Position numbers and translations under genes: made by a program. Of a stretch of 64,000 bases of DNA, positions 24,486 to 35,664 are shown in pieces. The notes under the pieces were generated by a model, which saw nothing but the letters and a program-made list of their open reading frames with translations, did no database searches and was not told the DNA's origin. Origin of the DNA: Trichoplusia ni (lineage: Eukaryota > Arthropoda > Insecta > Lepidoptera > Noctuidae). The stretch covers positions 6,570,336 to 6,634,335 of the forward strand of contig NC_039486.1 in NCBI RefSeq assembly GCF_003590095.1. The letters run 5' to 3'. How positions within the stretch are numbered: the stretch's first letter is position 1; each line of letters starts with the position of its first letter.

Positions 24486-26279
24486 AGTGTAGATCAGCCT
24501 CGTTAATTGCTAAATCGTTAGGCTGCGGATGGTTTATTTTATTTATTGGTTCGTCTTCAAATTGTACCTAATGCAAGATTATCAAATAGGAGCTCGAAAA
24601 ACGTTAGACCTCTTTTCTCTCAGTCTCAGTTGATCTAATATCAATTCAAAGTTTGCCGTTGCGCCTATATATTATTTGGCTAAAAAACGACTAATGTTCA
24701 AAGTGTTATTGATTCATAAGTTTGTGCTTGGTTTTTCCTTATTACTTATTTAATATCAATTTGCTGACACGTGTTAATCGTCGAGTCGAAAGTGAATCCT
24801 ATATTAATATGAGAGGGTAGGTAGGACAGTAGTTCTCTTGAAAAACATTGTCAAAATAATATTCCTTAAATGGGTGCAGCTGCGTACACATCAAGTGTCG
24901 TGAATATTGTTCTGTGTCTACACATAAGATCAAATAGTGTCAAATAGCGGTTTTTCCAAAGCGACTATATCACACCAGAATTTCCTAAGTATATTGTCTT
25001 ACATGAAGCGACTGCTTATATGACCTCCTCAATCCAGTTAACTGTGCAGCACAGAATACCCTTTAGTCAGACTGCTTTTCAGAACATCTTAGCTCGAAGC
25101 TTTTCAGTTTTCATTTCATCGACAGATATGCTACTTAACTAGTTAAAGCTCAATTCGTGAAAGGTATGCTTACCTTTTTAAGTCACTTCTTTTTGACACA
25201 TGCCGACTTTATTTACCACCCTCCAACCCTCCAACCAGAAAACTGCAACCAACAACCTCCACCTAACCGCAGTTTTCACATATTTACACATATTTTAGGT
25301 AAAATTGTACCCTTTATGGATTAACCAGGGTCAAAAGAAACAAAAATATTATTTACTCACGCATATTTATCGGGATTTTCCGAGTTTCGGACTTGATCGG
25401 AGTATAAAATATTAGTATTCTGTAGTATATTGGATGATAAATTCCAACGCAGGGGGGTCTGGAATCATGTCCAAAACCCCTGGACCACCCTGTATAATTG
25501 CGTAAAAGTGGATACCACAACACATACGATCAAATTGTTTCAAATCTGGTTAATTCTAATTTATTGAATAGGTATCGGTGTGATAATCATTATTACTTTA
25601 ATCAGTAAGGAACTACAAACTTGTTTGTCGATATCAGCTGCAGAGCATAATCATGGATCATAACGCTTGCGCTCTGTACCCACATAGTCAAAATTGGGCC
25701 GGTCAAAATGGGCTTGCCCATTTTGCTACATTCACATAGGCGTAATATCAAAAATTAATTCACTATTCATTACTTACTTTTGTGTTATAACTACAAAACT
25801 TTCTTGTAGTAACGTGTTGTTCATTTCTTTTTGTAAGTTGTTTGTTACAATTATGTTTTCTTATTTTTTTGGGGTGTATTTCATGCACATCAGAGGCGCC
25901 TTTTTTACTATCAAGTTTTAGATCAGATTATACCTCTAGCGTCAAAATTGGAAATTACAGGTCTCATACGAACTCCCATCCCCTAGTTTAAGGGGTTGAG
26001 GGATGAAAGTTACAAGTTTTATATATTTTTTTGTTTGTGTGTTAATACTAAGGCATTAGGAAATACCCTAAGAATTTTGATGATCAGCAGTGAGTCAGTG
26101 ACGAAATCAGTATTTTTTAGATATAAATAAAAGCTATGTAATTAATATGTTCAATAAGTCCACTATTGACAATACATCCCGAATTTTTTGTTGATTTACC
26201 ATAATCCAAACCCTCATAACCTGTATGAGGGTTCAAAAAAACGATGAAGCGCTTCGAGAAAAGAATAGGTAGTGCCTGC
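24486..26279. other. Intergenic DNA between T3 and T4, left part
   Basis: Contains a decayed copy of the 27.85-kb SINE (about 25005-25095: GAAGCGACTGCTTATATGACCTCC) and the duplicated upstream block at 25555-25670. A CACCCTGTATAA string near 25487 resembles the end of the 36.93-kb MITE family. No gene seen. Confidence 0.4.
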
Positions 26280-26430
26280 TTCGCTTGGCTCGTCTTGGCA
26301 GATATAAATAATGCGGACAACATCACATACATTTTTCTGTACCCAAAGTAAGTTGCTAAAGCACTTGTGTTATGGAATTCAGATACAACTAAGGTACCAC
26401 AAACACCCAGACTCGGGACAATGTAGAACA
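26280..26430 (-). mobile_element. SINE body fragment without tRNA head
   Basis: AATGCGGACAACATC, CCAAAGTAAG-TGCTAAAGCACTTG and GGTACCACAAACACCCAGAC occur in the same order at 32.64-32.77 kb, where the same body is attached to a tRNA-like head. The head is missing here. A 138-codon frame across 26117-26533 is a by-product of this repeat. From 26430 to 27485 nothing else was seen. Confidence 0.6.
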
Positions 26431-27484
26431 CGGCGCAACACACTCTCACCGAGTGTTCAAATCGAATAAAATCGTTTGTAGACCACCCAGCAAATATTAT
26501 TTTTATAAAATAATCAATGTTTTCACTTTTCAAAGAAATATTGAATGTATGGATTTATCCCTAATTCTGGAAGCGGAAAAGAAAATAACAAACGATGATT
26601 TTCCTGATGTCATAAGAATATCACCCTCATCATATTGTGATTATAGTAGATGCTGCATCTTTCAATACTTTAATGCTTCAAATCTAAACAAGAAATATAT
26701 AGGTAAACACGTGTAGAATTTGCCTCAAATTTTCCTGACATTATATCTTAAGAAATGGTCATATTGATAGGTGTGTACTAGCGAATTGAAAACTGATCTG
26801 AAACAGTATTTCAAGTTTCACAGTTGGTGAGAAATTCGGAATCGTACAAAATATGCACTCGGGCAAATAACTCGTCACATACTATTCTCTCTTCATTCTT
26901 ATTAAACTTACGAAATATAAATACTAAAAAAAATGATGCCTGGGCCACGATTCTGCTATTTTACAATGGGCGATGAATGAATGGCAATTGGATTAAATTT
27001 GAAATTATTCCGATTCTCTTAAGCATTTTGCCAATACAATAATTGGAACTTAATTGTATTGATCTTGGGTATACCGTCCGTGATCCGTACTGGATTTATA
27101 CTATTGTGCAGAAAAAGCTTAAAGAGAATACGAAAATTGACATTTTAAGTCGAATTTCATTCATTGGCCATTGCAAATAGATGGGGCCAGACAAAATTGA
27201 GGCCCTGTTTCTAGGTGTACTTCCCAAAGCCCTTTAACATTCTATAAATCTATTTTATTAGCCTCTATTCTGAGAATCCTACTCTTGTGGAGCTTCTTTT
27301 GCAGCTTCTTAAATAAAAAATAAATCTATTGTACACCAATTACTCCGAAATGTCTGATCCGGTTTGTATTGTTTTTTTTTACATATATTTGCTTATGTCT
27401 AGATTGTTGTATTTTTATTAGGTTGTTTGCCTGTTTTCCATTTCAACTAATGTTAGACGGTAAATTTCAGCACTATCCATACTT

Positions 27485-27690
27485 AGTATAAACTTATTAT
27501 AAATGCGAAAGTATCTCTGCCTGTCTCGCTTTCACGCCAAAACTACTGAACCGATTGTCATCAAATTTGTTACACAGATAGGCTAGAGCCTGGGAAAGGA
27601 CATAGGCTACTATTTAATTAAAAAAGGTTGTAATAGGAGGGATAATGATTCGAAATGTAGCAGGCGGCCCTACGGGCATCGTGGTTTTAG
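27485..27690 (+). mobile_element. SINE/LINE-tail type repeat fragment
   Basis: TTATTATAAATGCGAAAGTA is followed by CTACTGAACCGATTGTCATC, TTGTTACACAGATAGGCTAG and a GC-rich end (GGCGGCCCTACGGGCATCG). This order is common in lepidopteran dispersed repeats. Confidence 0.55.
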
Positions 27691-27850
27691 CGAGACATAA
27701 GCAAAAATTGTAACCTGAATAGCAACTGTCTGAATGCTGTTGTTATTGTCATTATATTTTGCAGTTGCAACTAAAATAGTTTGTATACTAGATTACTATT
27801 TACGAAATGTTTTCTGTAGGAATTGTCTACATCTATTTTTATACACTAAT

Positions 27851-28222
27851 CATCATCATCATCATCGGCCTAGCCTTTTCCCAACTATGTTGGGGTCGGC
27901 TACCAGCCTAACCGGTTCCAGCTAAGTACCAGTGTTTTACAAGGAGCGACTGCCTATCTGACCTCCTCAACCCACTTACCTGGCCAACACGATACCCCTT
28001 GGTTAGACTGGCTGTCAGACTTTTTTCAAGCTTCTGACTACCTGTAACAACTGTCAAAGATGTAGGAATAACAGCCGGGACCCACAATTTAACGTGCCTT
28101 CCGAAACACGGAGGAACTCGTTATGACAAAGATGGTCACCCATCTACAGACCAACCGCGTCAAGCATAGCTTAACCTGTGATCGATTCACTTATGCGGTT
28201 ATAGCTTAGCCACGAGCTCCTC
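27851..28222 (-). mobile_element. Intact SINE-like retroposon with 18-bp target-site duplication
   Basis: The element is flanked by identical 18-base direct repeats, CTATTTTTATACACTAAT, at 27833-27850 and 28223-28240. Read on the minus strand it begins GAGGAGCTCGTGGCTAAGC (A-box-like) and ends in a (GAT)n tail, the plus-strand CATCATCATC at 27851. The long target duplication and simple-repeat tail show LINE-mediated retroposition. Confidence 0.8.
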
Positions 28223-28240
28223 CTATTTTTATACACTAAT

Positions 28241-28696
28241 CTACACTAAAATTATAAAGAGTTAAGATTTGTATGTATGTTTGTAATGAATATACTCAAA
28301 AACTACGATCCCGATTTCAGAAACTCTTATTTCACAATTTGAATGCTTAATTATCCCAGATTAGCGTAGTTAGGTAGGTAAGTATGACAACGGTATGGGC
28401 ACCGAAAGATAAAGAAAAAAGTAACAGAGGGTGGTAGAGTAAGTGTAAAAACTCAGGTACCTACTACTGGTCAATTTGAAAAATGACGTCAGTGCTTGAT
28501 AGTATCATCATTAAAGAAGGCTATAGGATATATGTATATGTCTACCATCACGCTATGATTAATACAAGCAGAGCAGTAATGAAATATCTTACAAATTCGT
28601 TCCGAATCCGGGTGGAGTCAAAAAAAACAATCCGATTTTAAAAATTCCTTACTTATATCTTCTAACCACGCGAACGCAGTCGCGGGAAACAGCTAG
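28241..28696 (+). repeat. Degenerate family A-like repeat
   Basis: Begins after the retroposon with CTACACTAAAATTATAAAGA and ends CAGTCGCGGGAAACAGCTAGT, the family A terminus. The middle is diverged and longer than in other copies. The retroposon at 27851 inserted next to its start. Confidence 0.5.
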
Positions 28697-29025
28697 TAAG
28701 TGTAGCCTCCTCAGTAGTTCCGTCACGGAACTGGACCATGGAACTATTAGGAATAAACCATAAATACATATGTATATTTAATATATATAATACTTATACC
28801 TTTAACTTTGACTGGGACCCTTGGTGCCGCCTACTTTATTGTAAGTATTGTTACGCACTATGAGAACACTCCAACATTAACAAAAACTCCAATTCTAGGA
28901 CACTATTCGTTTGCTCATATTGCTTAATCTCCATAGTCCAACCGAGGTATAGTAAAAAAGAAACATTATTACGTTTAAATATTCCGTATAATTAAATTGA
29001 GAAGCAGTTTAACTTAAGCACATTT

Positions 29026-30128
29026 TTAGGCATTGTTGACGATCCATTCAGCGTTTGAAGAGACACGAGAGTTGACACCGGGGTAAGTAGCGTGAGCGCA
29101 CTGGAAGCCCCATGATACAACACCAACGAGGACACCATTGTGGGCGAGGGGACCGCCAGAGTCTCCCTGGCAGGCGTCCTTGCCACCGACGTCTAAGATA
29201 CCGGCGCACAACATGTCTTCGGTAACGTCGGGCCAGTTCTGGAAACCGGGCTGGGTCTTCAGTTCAGCGTAACGTTCGGCGCAGACCTTCTGGTTGATGA
29301 CGTTGATGGTGACGTGCTGCAGCTGCTCGGGTGATCCACCACCGGTCTGAAAACAAGTTGTATCGTGAGTATTTCAGAAAACCGACCAATATTATTATTA
29401 GCACTTCTTGAAGTATTTCTTACCGAGAGAGCTCCCCATCCGATAGTTTGGACGTTGGAGTTATCGGCAAGGTTGTAGTTGGCTCCAGCGATGGAGACGG
29501 GCTGGATAGAGTTAGAGTACTGAGCGGGGCTGGCGAGACGGACGATAGCCACGTCATTACGGAGGGTGGCGGAGCTGTACTGAGGGTGGATGACCAGTTG
29601 GGAGACGTCGTGGAGACTGCCGCCGCTGGATGCCAGAGAAGTACCGAGACGCACGCGCCATTCGAAAGGACTGTCACCGCTAAAAACAAAACAATGATAA
29701 AATTAAATTACGTTTTAAATAATTATAATGAATTTGTGTAATAAAAATATAGCAGTACTTCTATTATATATTTACATTACATAAAGTTTGGAAAATTTAA
29801 CTTACAAGTAGCAGTGAGCAGCGGAGAGGACAGAGGTTGAGGTGATCAGAGAGCCACCGCAAGCCTGGTACCACCAGATTCCCCACAGACCGTACTGCAT
29901 GTTGGACATGTAAGGGTAGGTCTCCACTGTGGTGGGGCTGCCACCGACGATGCGGTTGATGGTCTTGGGGACCGCTAGAATAAGAATGCACAATTAGAAA
30001 TATTGCATGGTTAAAATATAACGGAACAAGTTATGGTGTAAATATTTTACAATTTTTCACAATTTCAAGAGGTACAATGTCTTACCGAGGGCTGAGCCCA
30101 AGAGGGCTAATAGGATCACAAAACGCAT
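29026..30128 (-). CDS. Trypsin T4 (secreted digestive serine protease)
   Basis: Minus-strand exons 30086-30128, 29806-29974, 29424-29679 and 29026-29346 join in phase and give 262 residues. All trypsin hallmarks are intact: signal peptide, NRIVGG, SAAHC, NDVAIVRL, DACQGDSGGP, SWG and YPGV. The protein is nearly identical to T1 and T2 (SIQPVSIAGANYNL as in T2; SNAEWIVNNA near the end). Intron 1 closely matches T2; intron 2 (126 bp) matches T3; intron 3 (77 bp) has the length of T2. It sits 1.4 kb downstream of T5 in the same orientation. Confidence 0.95.
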
Positions 30129-30134
30129 GGTAGG

Positions 30135-30345
30135 GCCAGTTACACTAGTACTTTAATTTTGTTTGAAGATGCGTGGCCTTTTATATTCGAATGTTATCTT
30201 TTGCTAGTAAATTCGTAACAGATAATTATCGTAACTCAATACTTGCCCGATAAAGAGGATTTGATTACATTTATAAGTAGATATTGATTTAGTGCTTGTT
30301 GCACCTACATAAGTAAATAATTATGCTGATTCAGTTCTTCTGTAG
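30135..30345 (-). promoter_or_regulatory. Conserved proximal promoter of trypsin T4
   Basis: TATAAAAGG on the minus strand at 30187-30179. Upstream, in plus-strand spelling, TGTTATCTTTTGCTAG, CAGATAATTATCGTAACTC and CCGATAAAGAGGATT keep the order seen at T2 and T3; the distal part is diverged. Confidence 0.6.
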
Positions 30346-31559
30346 GTACAGTGAATTAATAAGCTGTATTCATGAGATTTAGGCAAATATCTCTTGCTCT
30401 TTACCAAATTGTTGCTGGATGTACGGAATTTTGCTTTGTTTTGTAAGTCTCTTTCGAATTTTGCCGTCGCAATTAAATATTTATTTAAATTCAGGTATAC
30501 ATATGGTTTAAATTTGACATACTCAGTATTATACGGACGGTGTAGACGAACATGGCCAGCGGATGGATGAAACCTCATGAAACCACCTATCTATCGACCT
30601 CCCCCGTCCGGATTCTCTTAACATGAATTTGATTTTTTCATTTTTTCACAATATTACAACACATTAACAACACATTAAATTAACACATTAAATCCTTTAA
30701 ATACTTAAACAGGCTGTTGGGTGATTTACTTGCCAAATTGAGTACGCCCATTAAAAAGTTATTTACTATTTCTTCAAACCTCACAATTCACTTTTGATCT
30801 CACCGTTTTATTTTATGTCAAGAATATGAAATGAATACATTAAAGCTGGAATAAAAGAGTTTAGTAAATAGTGTGGATAGGTTTAAATTTTACTATGTTG
30901 CATGTTTCTATTCGATTAGAAGTTACTCACTAGTAACAAGCTCGTAGATAACAGAAAATAATCGTAAAGTTATTAGCGCATTGTGAAAATAAAGTTACCC
31001 TGAATAAAAAGGAAACTAACAAAGATCGCGATGTTCGAATTCTTCAAAAATATTCTTTTCCAAATTTATGGATACGTCCAAGCCTTGCTGGACCAGTGGG
31101 GTTGTAAAAAAGAGTAACCGCGACCCCGGTTAGCAATGAGCAAGGGCAGAGTGATTGTGGAAGGAATAAGGAAAATGTGTGCAAAATGTGTCAAATGGAA
31201 TTGTGTGAAGGGAAGAGTGAAGAATGAGTTTTAGTCTGACACTCTCCTTTCCGCTCAAGTAGAAGGGGGACTCTTCTGTTGATGTCCCACGAGAAAAGGG
31301 GTAAAAATTGTTGTGATAAAGCATAAAAATATGTGGACCTTTGGAAATACTATTCAAGCTAGATTTATGACAATCATCTACCGTCCCACTTTATATGAAT
31401 ATTTTAAGGTCGACAGGTTACCATGTTGAATTACTTTAGAAACATCATTAAACGTAGGTTAGGTAGTATCGCATAAATTCGATATGAGTATCAAATACAG
31501 TCCAAAAAAAGACATCGACAAATTGTTTTAGATTGTATAATAAATTTATACCTCATTAT
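30346..31559. other. Intergenic DNA between T4 and T5
   Basis: AT-rich; no exon, RNA gene or intact element seen. The right end should contain the 3' UTR of T5. Confidence 0.4.
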
Positions 31560-33427
31560 TTAGCCATTGTTGACGATCCAATTCGAGAAATAGGAGACAC
31601 GAGCGTGAACACTTGGGTAATAAGCATGAGCGCACTGAAGGCTCCATGAGACGACACCAATGAGGACATTGTTATGGACGACGGGACCACCAGAGTCTCC
31701 AGTGCAGGCGTCCTTGCCACCGACGTCTAAGATACCAGCGCACAACATGCCGTCAGTAACTCCGGGTATTTCGACATCAGGGTCGGTCTTCAGTTCATCA
31801 TAACGTTCAGCGCAGATTTGCTGGTTGATGACGTTGATGATGACGTGCTGCAGCTGCTCAGATTTTTCACCACCGGCCTGGAAACATCAAGCAATCGTAT
31901 CGTTTACGGTATTGACTGTTAAATGCTGAAGATCACAAGAAAATGTACCTAGTGATCTTGCAAAAAGCAGCAGGAGATACTGAAATAGCACCTATCGCCA
32001 TCTAAAAGTACTTATAATGAATCTGTAAAAGTAAGTATTTTGTACAGTGAAAATGTAAAGAAAAATGCCGTGGCACATTTTTGGTTTTTGTGTTAGTCTA
32101 GTAATACCATGGGGTCATTAGGGACACCAACAGATCACCTTTGATTGAGTGGTAGAACTGATACATTTAAGTATAAGTTGACGCCAGGTGTTGGGAATCT
32201 TCATGGTACACTCGATAAATAGGGTTCTACAAGTTTCATCGCCCGCGCGAATCAGCGGTTAACTTTACATCGTAACGTTGATATTTACCGTAAGGCGTCC
32301 CCATCCAGCGGTGACAACAGGGGTACCATCAGGAACGTTGTAGTTGGTACCTGCGATACTAATGGGTTGGACAGTCCTAGAGTACACGGCCGGAGTGGAG
32401 AGGCGGACGATGGCCACGTCGTTGTTTAGTGTGACTTCATGGTACTGCGGGTGGAGGACTAGTCGAGAAACAGCGTGGACGGTGCCGCCGCTGGATGCGA
32501 AGGAAGTACCGAGACGGACACGCCATTGTTGAGGATTGTTGATGCTGTCGACACAAACATAAATTTGTATATTTAAAACTTGTAGTGAATTATTAATACG
32601 TTATCCCACAGGAACATAAAAATGGTTTTTAGTTTTTTTTTTTTATAATGCGGACAACATCTCATACATTGTTCTGAACCCAAAGTAAGCTGCTAAAGCA
32701 CTTGTATTATGGAATACACATACAACGAAGGTACCACAAACACCCAGACCCGAGACAATGTAGAAAATATGAATTCTTTACATAGACTCGACCGGGGATG
32801 GAACCCGGGACCTCAGAGTTAGCGACACCTTGAAACCGGTGCGTACGCCACTCGACCACGGAGGTCGTCATTTAGAAGTTTAAATGTTCAGATTATTTTA
32901 TTTACAGGCGTTTAAAACAATTTTCGACTTCAAAGCAGGTACTTACTGGAAGCAGTGAGCAGCAGAGAGGATAGTGGTGGAAGTAAGCAGGGATCCACCG
33001 CAAGCCTGCACCCACACTATACCAAACATATCGACCTGCATGTTGGCGATATAAGGATAATTTTCCACTGGAGTGGGGACGCCGCCGACAATGCGGTTAA
33101 TCTGCTTTGGCGCCGCTGAAGGATATGGTAAATAGAGATTATAAAATATTTCAATCATTCCCCTTATATTGTATGTACCTACAATAATTTTCAAGTATTC
33201 ATTTAATTTAAAATCTTATTGTTACAATATTTTACAATAACCAACATATTTCATAGATAGATGAAACGAAATTATTTCTATCCACACATTCCAAGAAGTT
33301 CTGCTATCCGATTAAATATGCTTGTCATATTACCGAGGCCGCGAGGGTTTACCGTATTGAACTCAACAAAGTTAAATTTCTTACCAAGGGCTGCGCCCAA
33401 GATGGCTAACAGTATTAAAACTCGCAT
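31560..33427 (-). CDS. Trypsin-like T5 with altered S1 pocket
   Basis: Minus-strand exons 33385-33427, 32947-33115, 32289-32544 and 31560-31877 join in phase and give 261 residues. The signal peptide is MRVLILLAILGAALA; activation at NRIVGG. The triad is intact: SAAHC, NDVAIVRL, GDSGGP. Asp189 is present (GKDACTGDS). Both S1-pocket glycines are replaced: SWSLQC in place of SWG at 216, and YYPSV in place of YPGV at 226. In trypsins these glycines let long basic side chains reach Asp189, so altered or weaker specificity is likely (inference). No stop or frameshift breaks the frame. Intron 2 carries a SINE (32642-32868). T5 and T6 form a subfamily distinct from T1-T4. Confidence 0.92.
32642..32868 (-). 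mobile_element. tRNA-derived SINE in T5 intron 2
   Basis: Read on the minus strand, a tRNA-like head (A-box-like TGGTCGAGTGGCG, B-box-like GGGTTCCATCCC) runs into a body with GGTGTTTGTGGTACC and CAAGTGCTTTAGCAGC, ending GATGTTGTCCGCATT. It lies in the same orientation as T5. A headless copy is at 26.3 kb. Confidence 0.75.
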
Positions 33428-33439
33428 GATGGATTCATG

Positions 33440-33600
33440 TAACTCTATTATAAAAAAACCATACTGGTTCGGGTTTTTATAAGCATTTGCAATGGCTTTA
33501 TCTTCAAGAATTAATCAGAGATTATAATCATCCTTATATTAGGGCTTACTGATTCAAATCCACAGAAGTTTAACTAAATACTGGATTTATTGTGCTGTCT
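33440..33600 (-). promoter_or_regulatory. Proximal promoter of T5, shared with T6
   Basis: TATAAAAA on the minus strand at 33481-33474. The upstream block (plus spelling CAATGGCTTTATC, AAGAATTAA, GGGCTTACTGATTCAAA, GAAGTTTAACTAAATACTGG) recurs upstream of T6 at 39455-39560. GATAAAG, on the minus strand, is the GATA-like string common to both subfamilies. Confidence 0.6.
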
Positions 33601-35408
33601 GTTCGTCACAGTTCAGTCTACCTCAAGGCAACCACTTCTAACGACATTAATGTGTTGACATGTGTTTATGACCTGCATTTGTGTCGATAACTATTCTGGC
33701 TACTCGGAAGTAGAACCGCGAATCGCGTTGCAACGTTTACTAGTACTCGAACGAGTTTTTTCTTTTCTAAAACAAGCCCCCGGAAATACTCATGTTTTGT
33801 TACGTGATAAAGCATAGTAAAATTCGAACCAAGGTGGTAGAGATGTACTAGTCTAGGTCAAGAATAAGGAAAGTCTGCGGAAAGTGTAAAAACTTTATCT
33901 TAACAACTCAGCCTAAAAATCAGATTGATATCCGATTATTAAGCGAAAAACGAGAGTAATGTTTACAGGGTTCGTGCATTTCAGATTTTTTTTACATTTC
34001 TTGATAACAGAAAAAAACAATATTAGGCGTACTTTCATCTCAATATTATGACTTATTTTACTCAAAGAAATAAAATCTTCAGCAAACACAAAATGGCTGC
34101 CATTTAGCGGAGAGGTGGTAAAATCTTGTATGTGAGATGTATGTATAAGTGAGGTTGGTTTTGGTTTGTGGTTGACTGAGTATATTATACATACGTAACT
34201 AGTCTTTAATAAACTCCCTTTTAACATACTTATCTACTAAATAAGACATTTATTTAGTAGATAAGTGTGTTAAAAATAAATAATGTATTCACGTGAATAT
34301 CATTAGAGTTTACACACATACGCAACAAGTTAAATAATAATTAAGAATGGCGTTCTTTCTCTCCTAACCCTTGCTGTGCCCGACAGCGTCCATACTGCTC
34401 TCAACTATAATAAACCTTCTGTCAACAAGTATGCACAGAATCAGTAACGTATTGAGTACACATACGGATTAATAACACAGCAAAATCGTTGGTCACAGGG
34501 ATAAAAACCTTCGATTTAACAAGAGATGGTGTCAGCAGTGGTTCACTCTGTACCTACAGCGTTTTTTCGGTTAGATATCGAATTTCCTGAAGAGATTTAG
34601 ATCAAAATCATTTTTTTATTTCAAGTTGGCTCTCAAACCTTTCAATAGTGCCTCAATTTTGGTCGCAATTCCAAAATGTGATTCCTATGAAGAAGAACGG
34701 CAAGAGACATCCAACCAACTCTAACTTTCATAAAAGTGAAGATTTATTGTATTCTCTACAACATTATTTAGGTATGCAACCACAACCTAATTGGCAAAAT
34801 GAGTAAGAACCTCAGTCATTAAAAAAATACTAATAAAAGTCCAATTAGGAAAGAAAATATACTAAAACCTTTCAAGTACTTAGGCTAAAAAAAGACACAA
34901 ATAGACTTTGTGACAAATAAATTTTTGGTGCATTACCTCGCATTTTTTTGTCGTATGTACTTGCGTATTTTCCAATAGAGATAGATATTAAGGGGATTAT
35001 TGATTACATATTGTTTCAAAGGTTTCATAAAGATAAAAAAATCACAATTTCCTCAGTGCATGACTCTCATAAACCTTCAGTCACTGGTAGCCGTTTGATG
35101 TGAATGTAACATACAGTGTAGTTTTATACTAACAAAAATTTATGAACAGTATCTAGACCATGAAGATTTCGACCACTACACTAAAAACTAAACTAGTTTG
35201 CTTGTGTTTTATGAATACTCCATCCCAGTATAAGGATATATTTGAGCAACTAAAACTACATCAACGCCGCGCACATTATTTTTGGCTGAACCAACTCAAT
35301 GAGTGCATTGTAACCATTGATTGATTTGTAATGTGATACTATGTGACAGGTGTATGTAACGAATATCGGAACATGTTGCAACTTCGGCTAGAATCTATAC
35401 TTCTATAT
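33601..35408. other. T5 upstream flank, duplicated at T6
   Basis: No gene. Blocks here recur 5.5-6 kb to the right: around 33600-34000 with 39560-39990, and around 34975-35105 with 40550-40670 (ATAGATA-TAAGGGGATTATTG, CATAAACCTTCAGTCACTGG). Confidence 0.55.
34219..34275. repeat. 26-bp hairpin with 5-base loop
   Basis: The left arm at 34219-34244 (TTTTAACATACTTATCTACT and on) is mirrored at 34250-34275 with one mismatch, leaving the loop GACAT. It has no counterpart at the homologous place upstream of T6, so it is probably an insertion after the duplication. Confidence 0.65.
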
Positions 35409-35664
35409 ACTAATATATAAAGCTGAAGAGTTTGTTTGTTTGTTTGTTTGAACCCAGGAACTACTGGTAAAAATTGAAAAATTATTTTTGTTTTGAATAG
35501 ACCATTCATCGAGGAATCGAGGAAGGCTTTAGGCTATAAACCATCACGCTGCGACTAATAGGAGCTAAGATATAATGGAAAGTGTGAAAAATACCAGGCA
35601 GGTATACCTAAATCATAACTTATATCTTCTACCCACGGGGACGAAATCGCGGGCAACAGCTAGT
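35409..35664 (+). repeat. Family A dispersed repeat, plus orientation
   Basis: Complete copy from ACTAATATATAAAGCTGAAG to GCGGGCAACAGCTAGT, inserted in the T5 upstream flank. It includes one extra TTTG unit and a short internal duplication (ATCGAGGA twice). Confidence 0.75.

Noticed and set aside
26117..26533. 138-codon minus-strand frame
   Set aside because: It covers the SINE body repeated at 32.6 kb, has no recognisable domain and no splice or promoter context.
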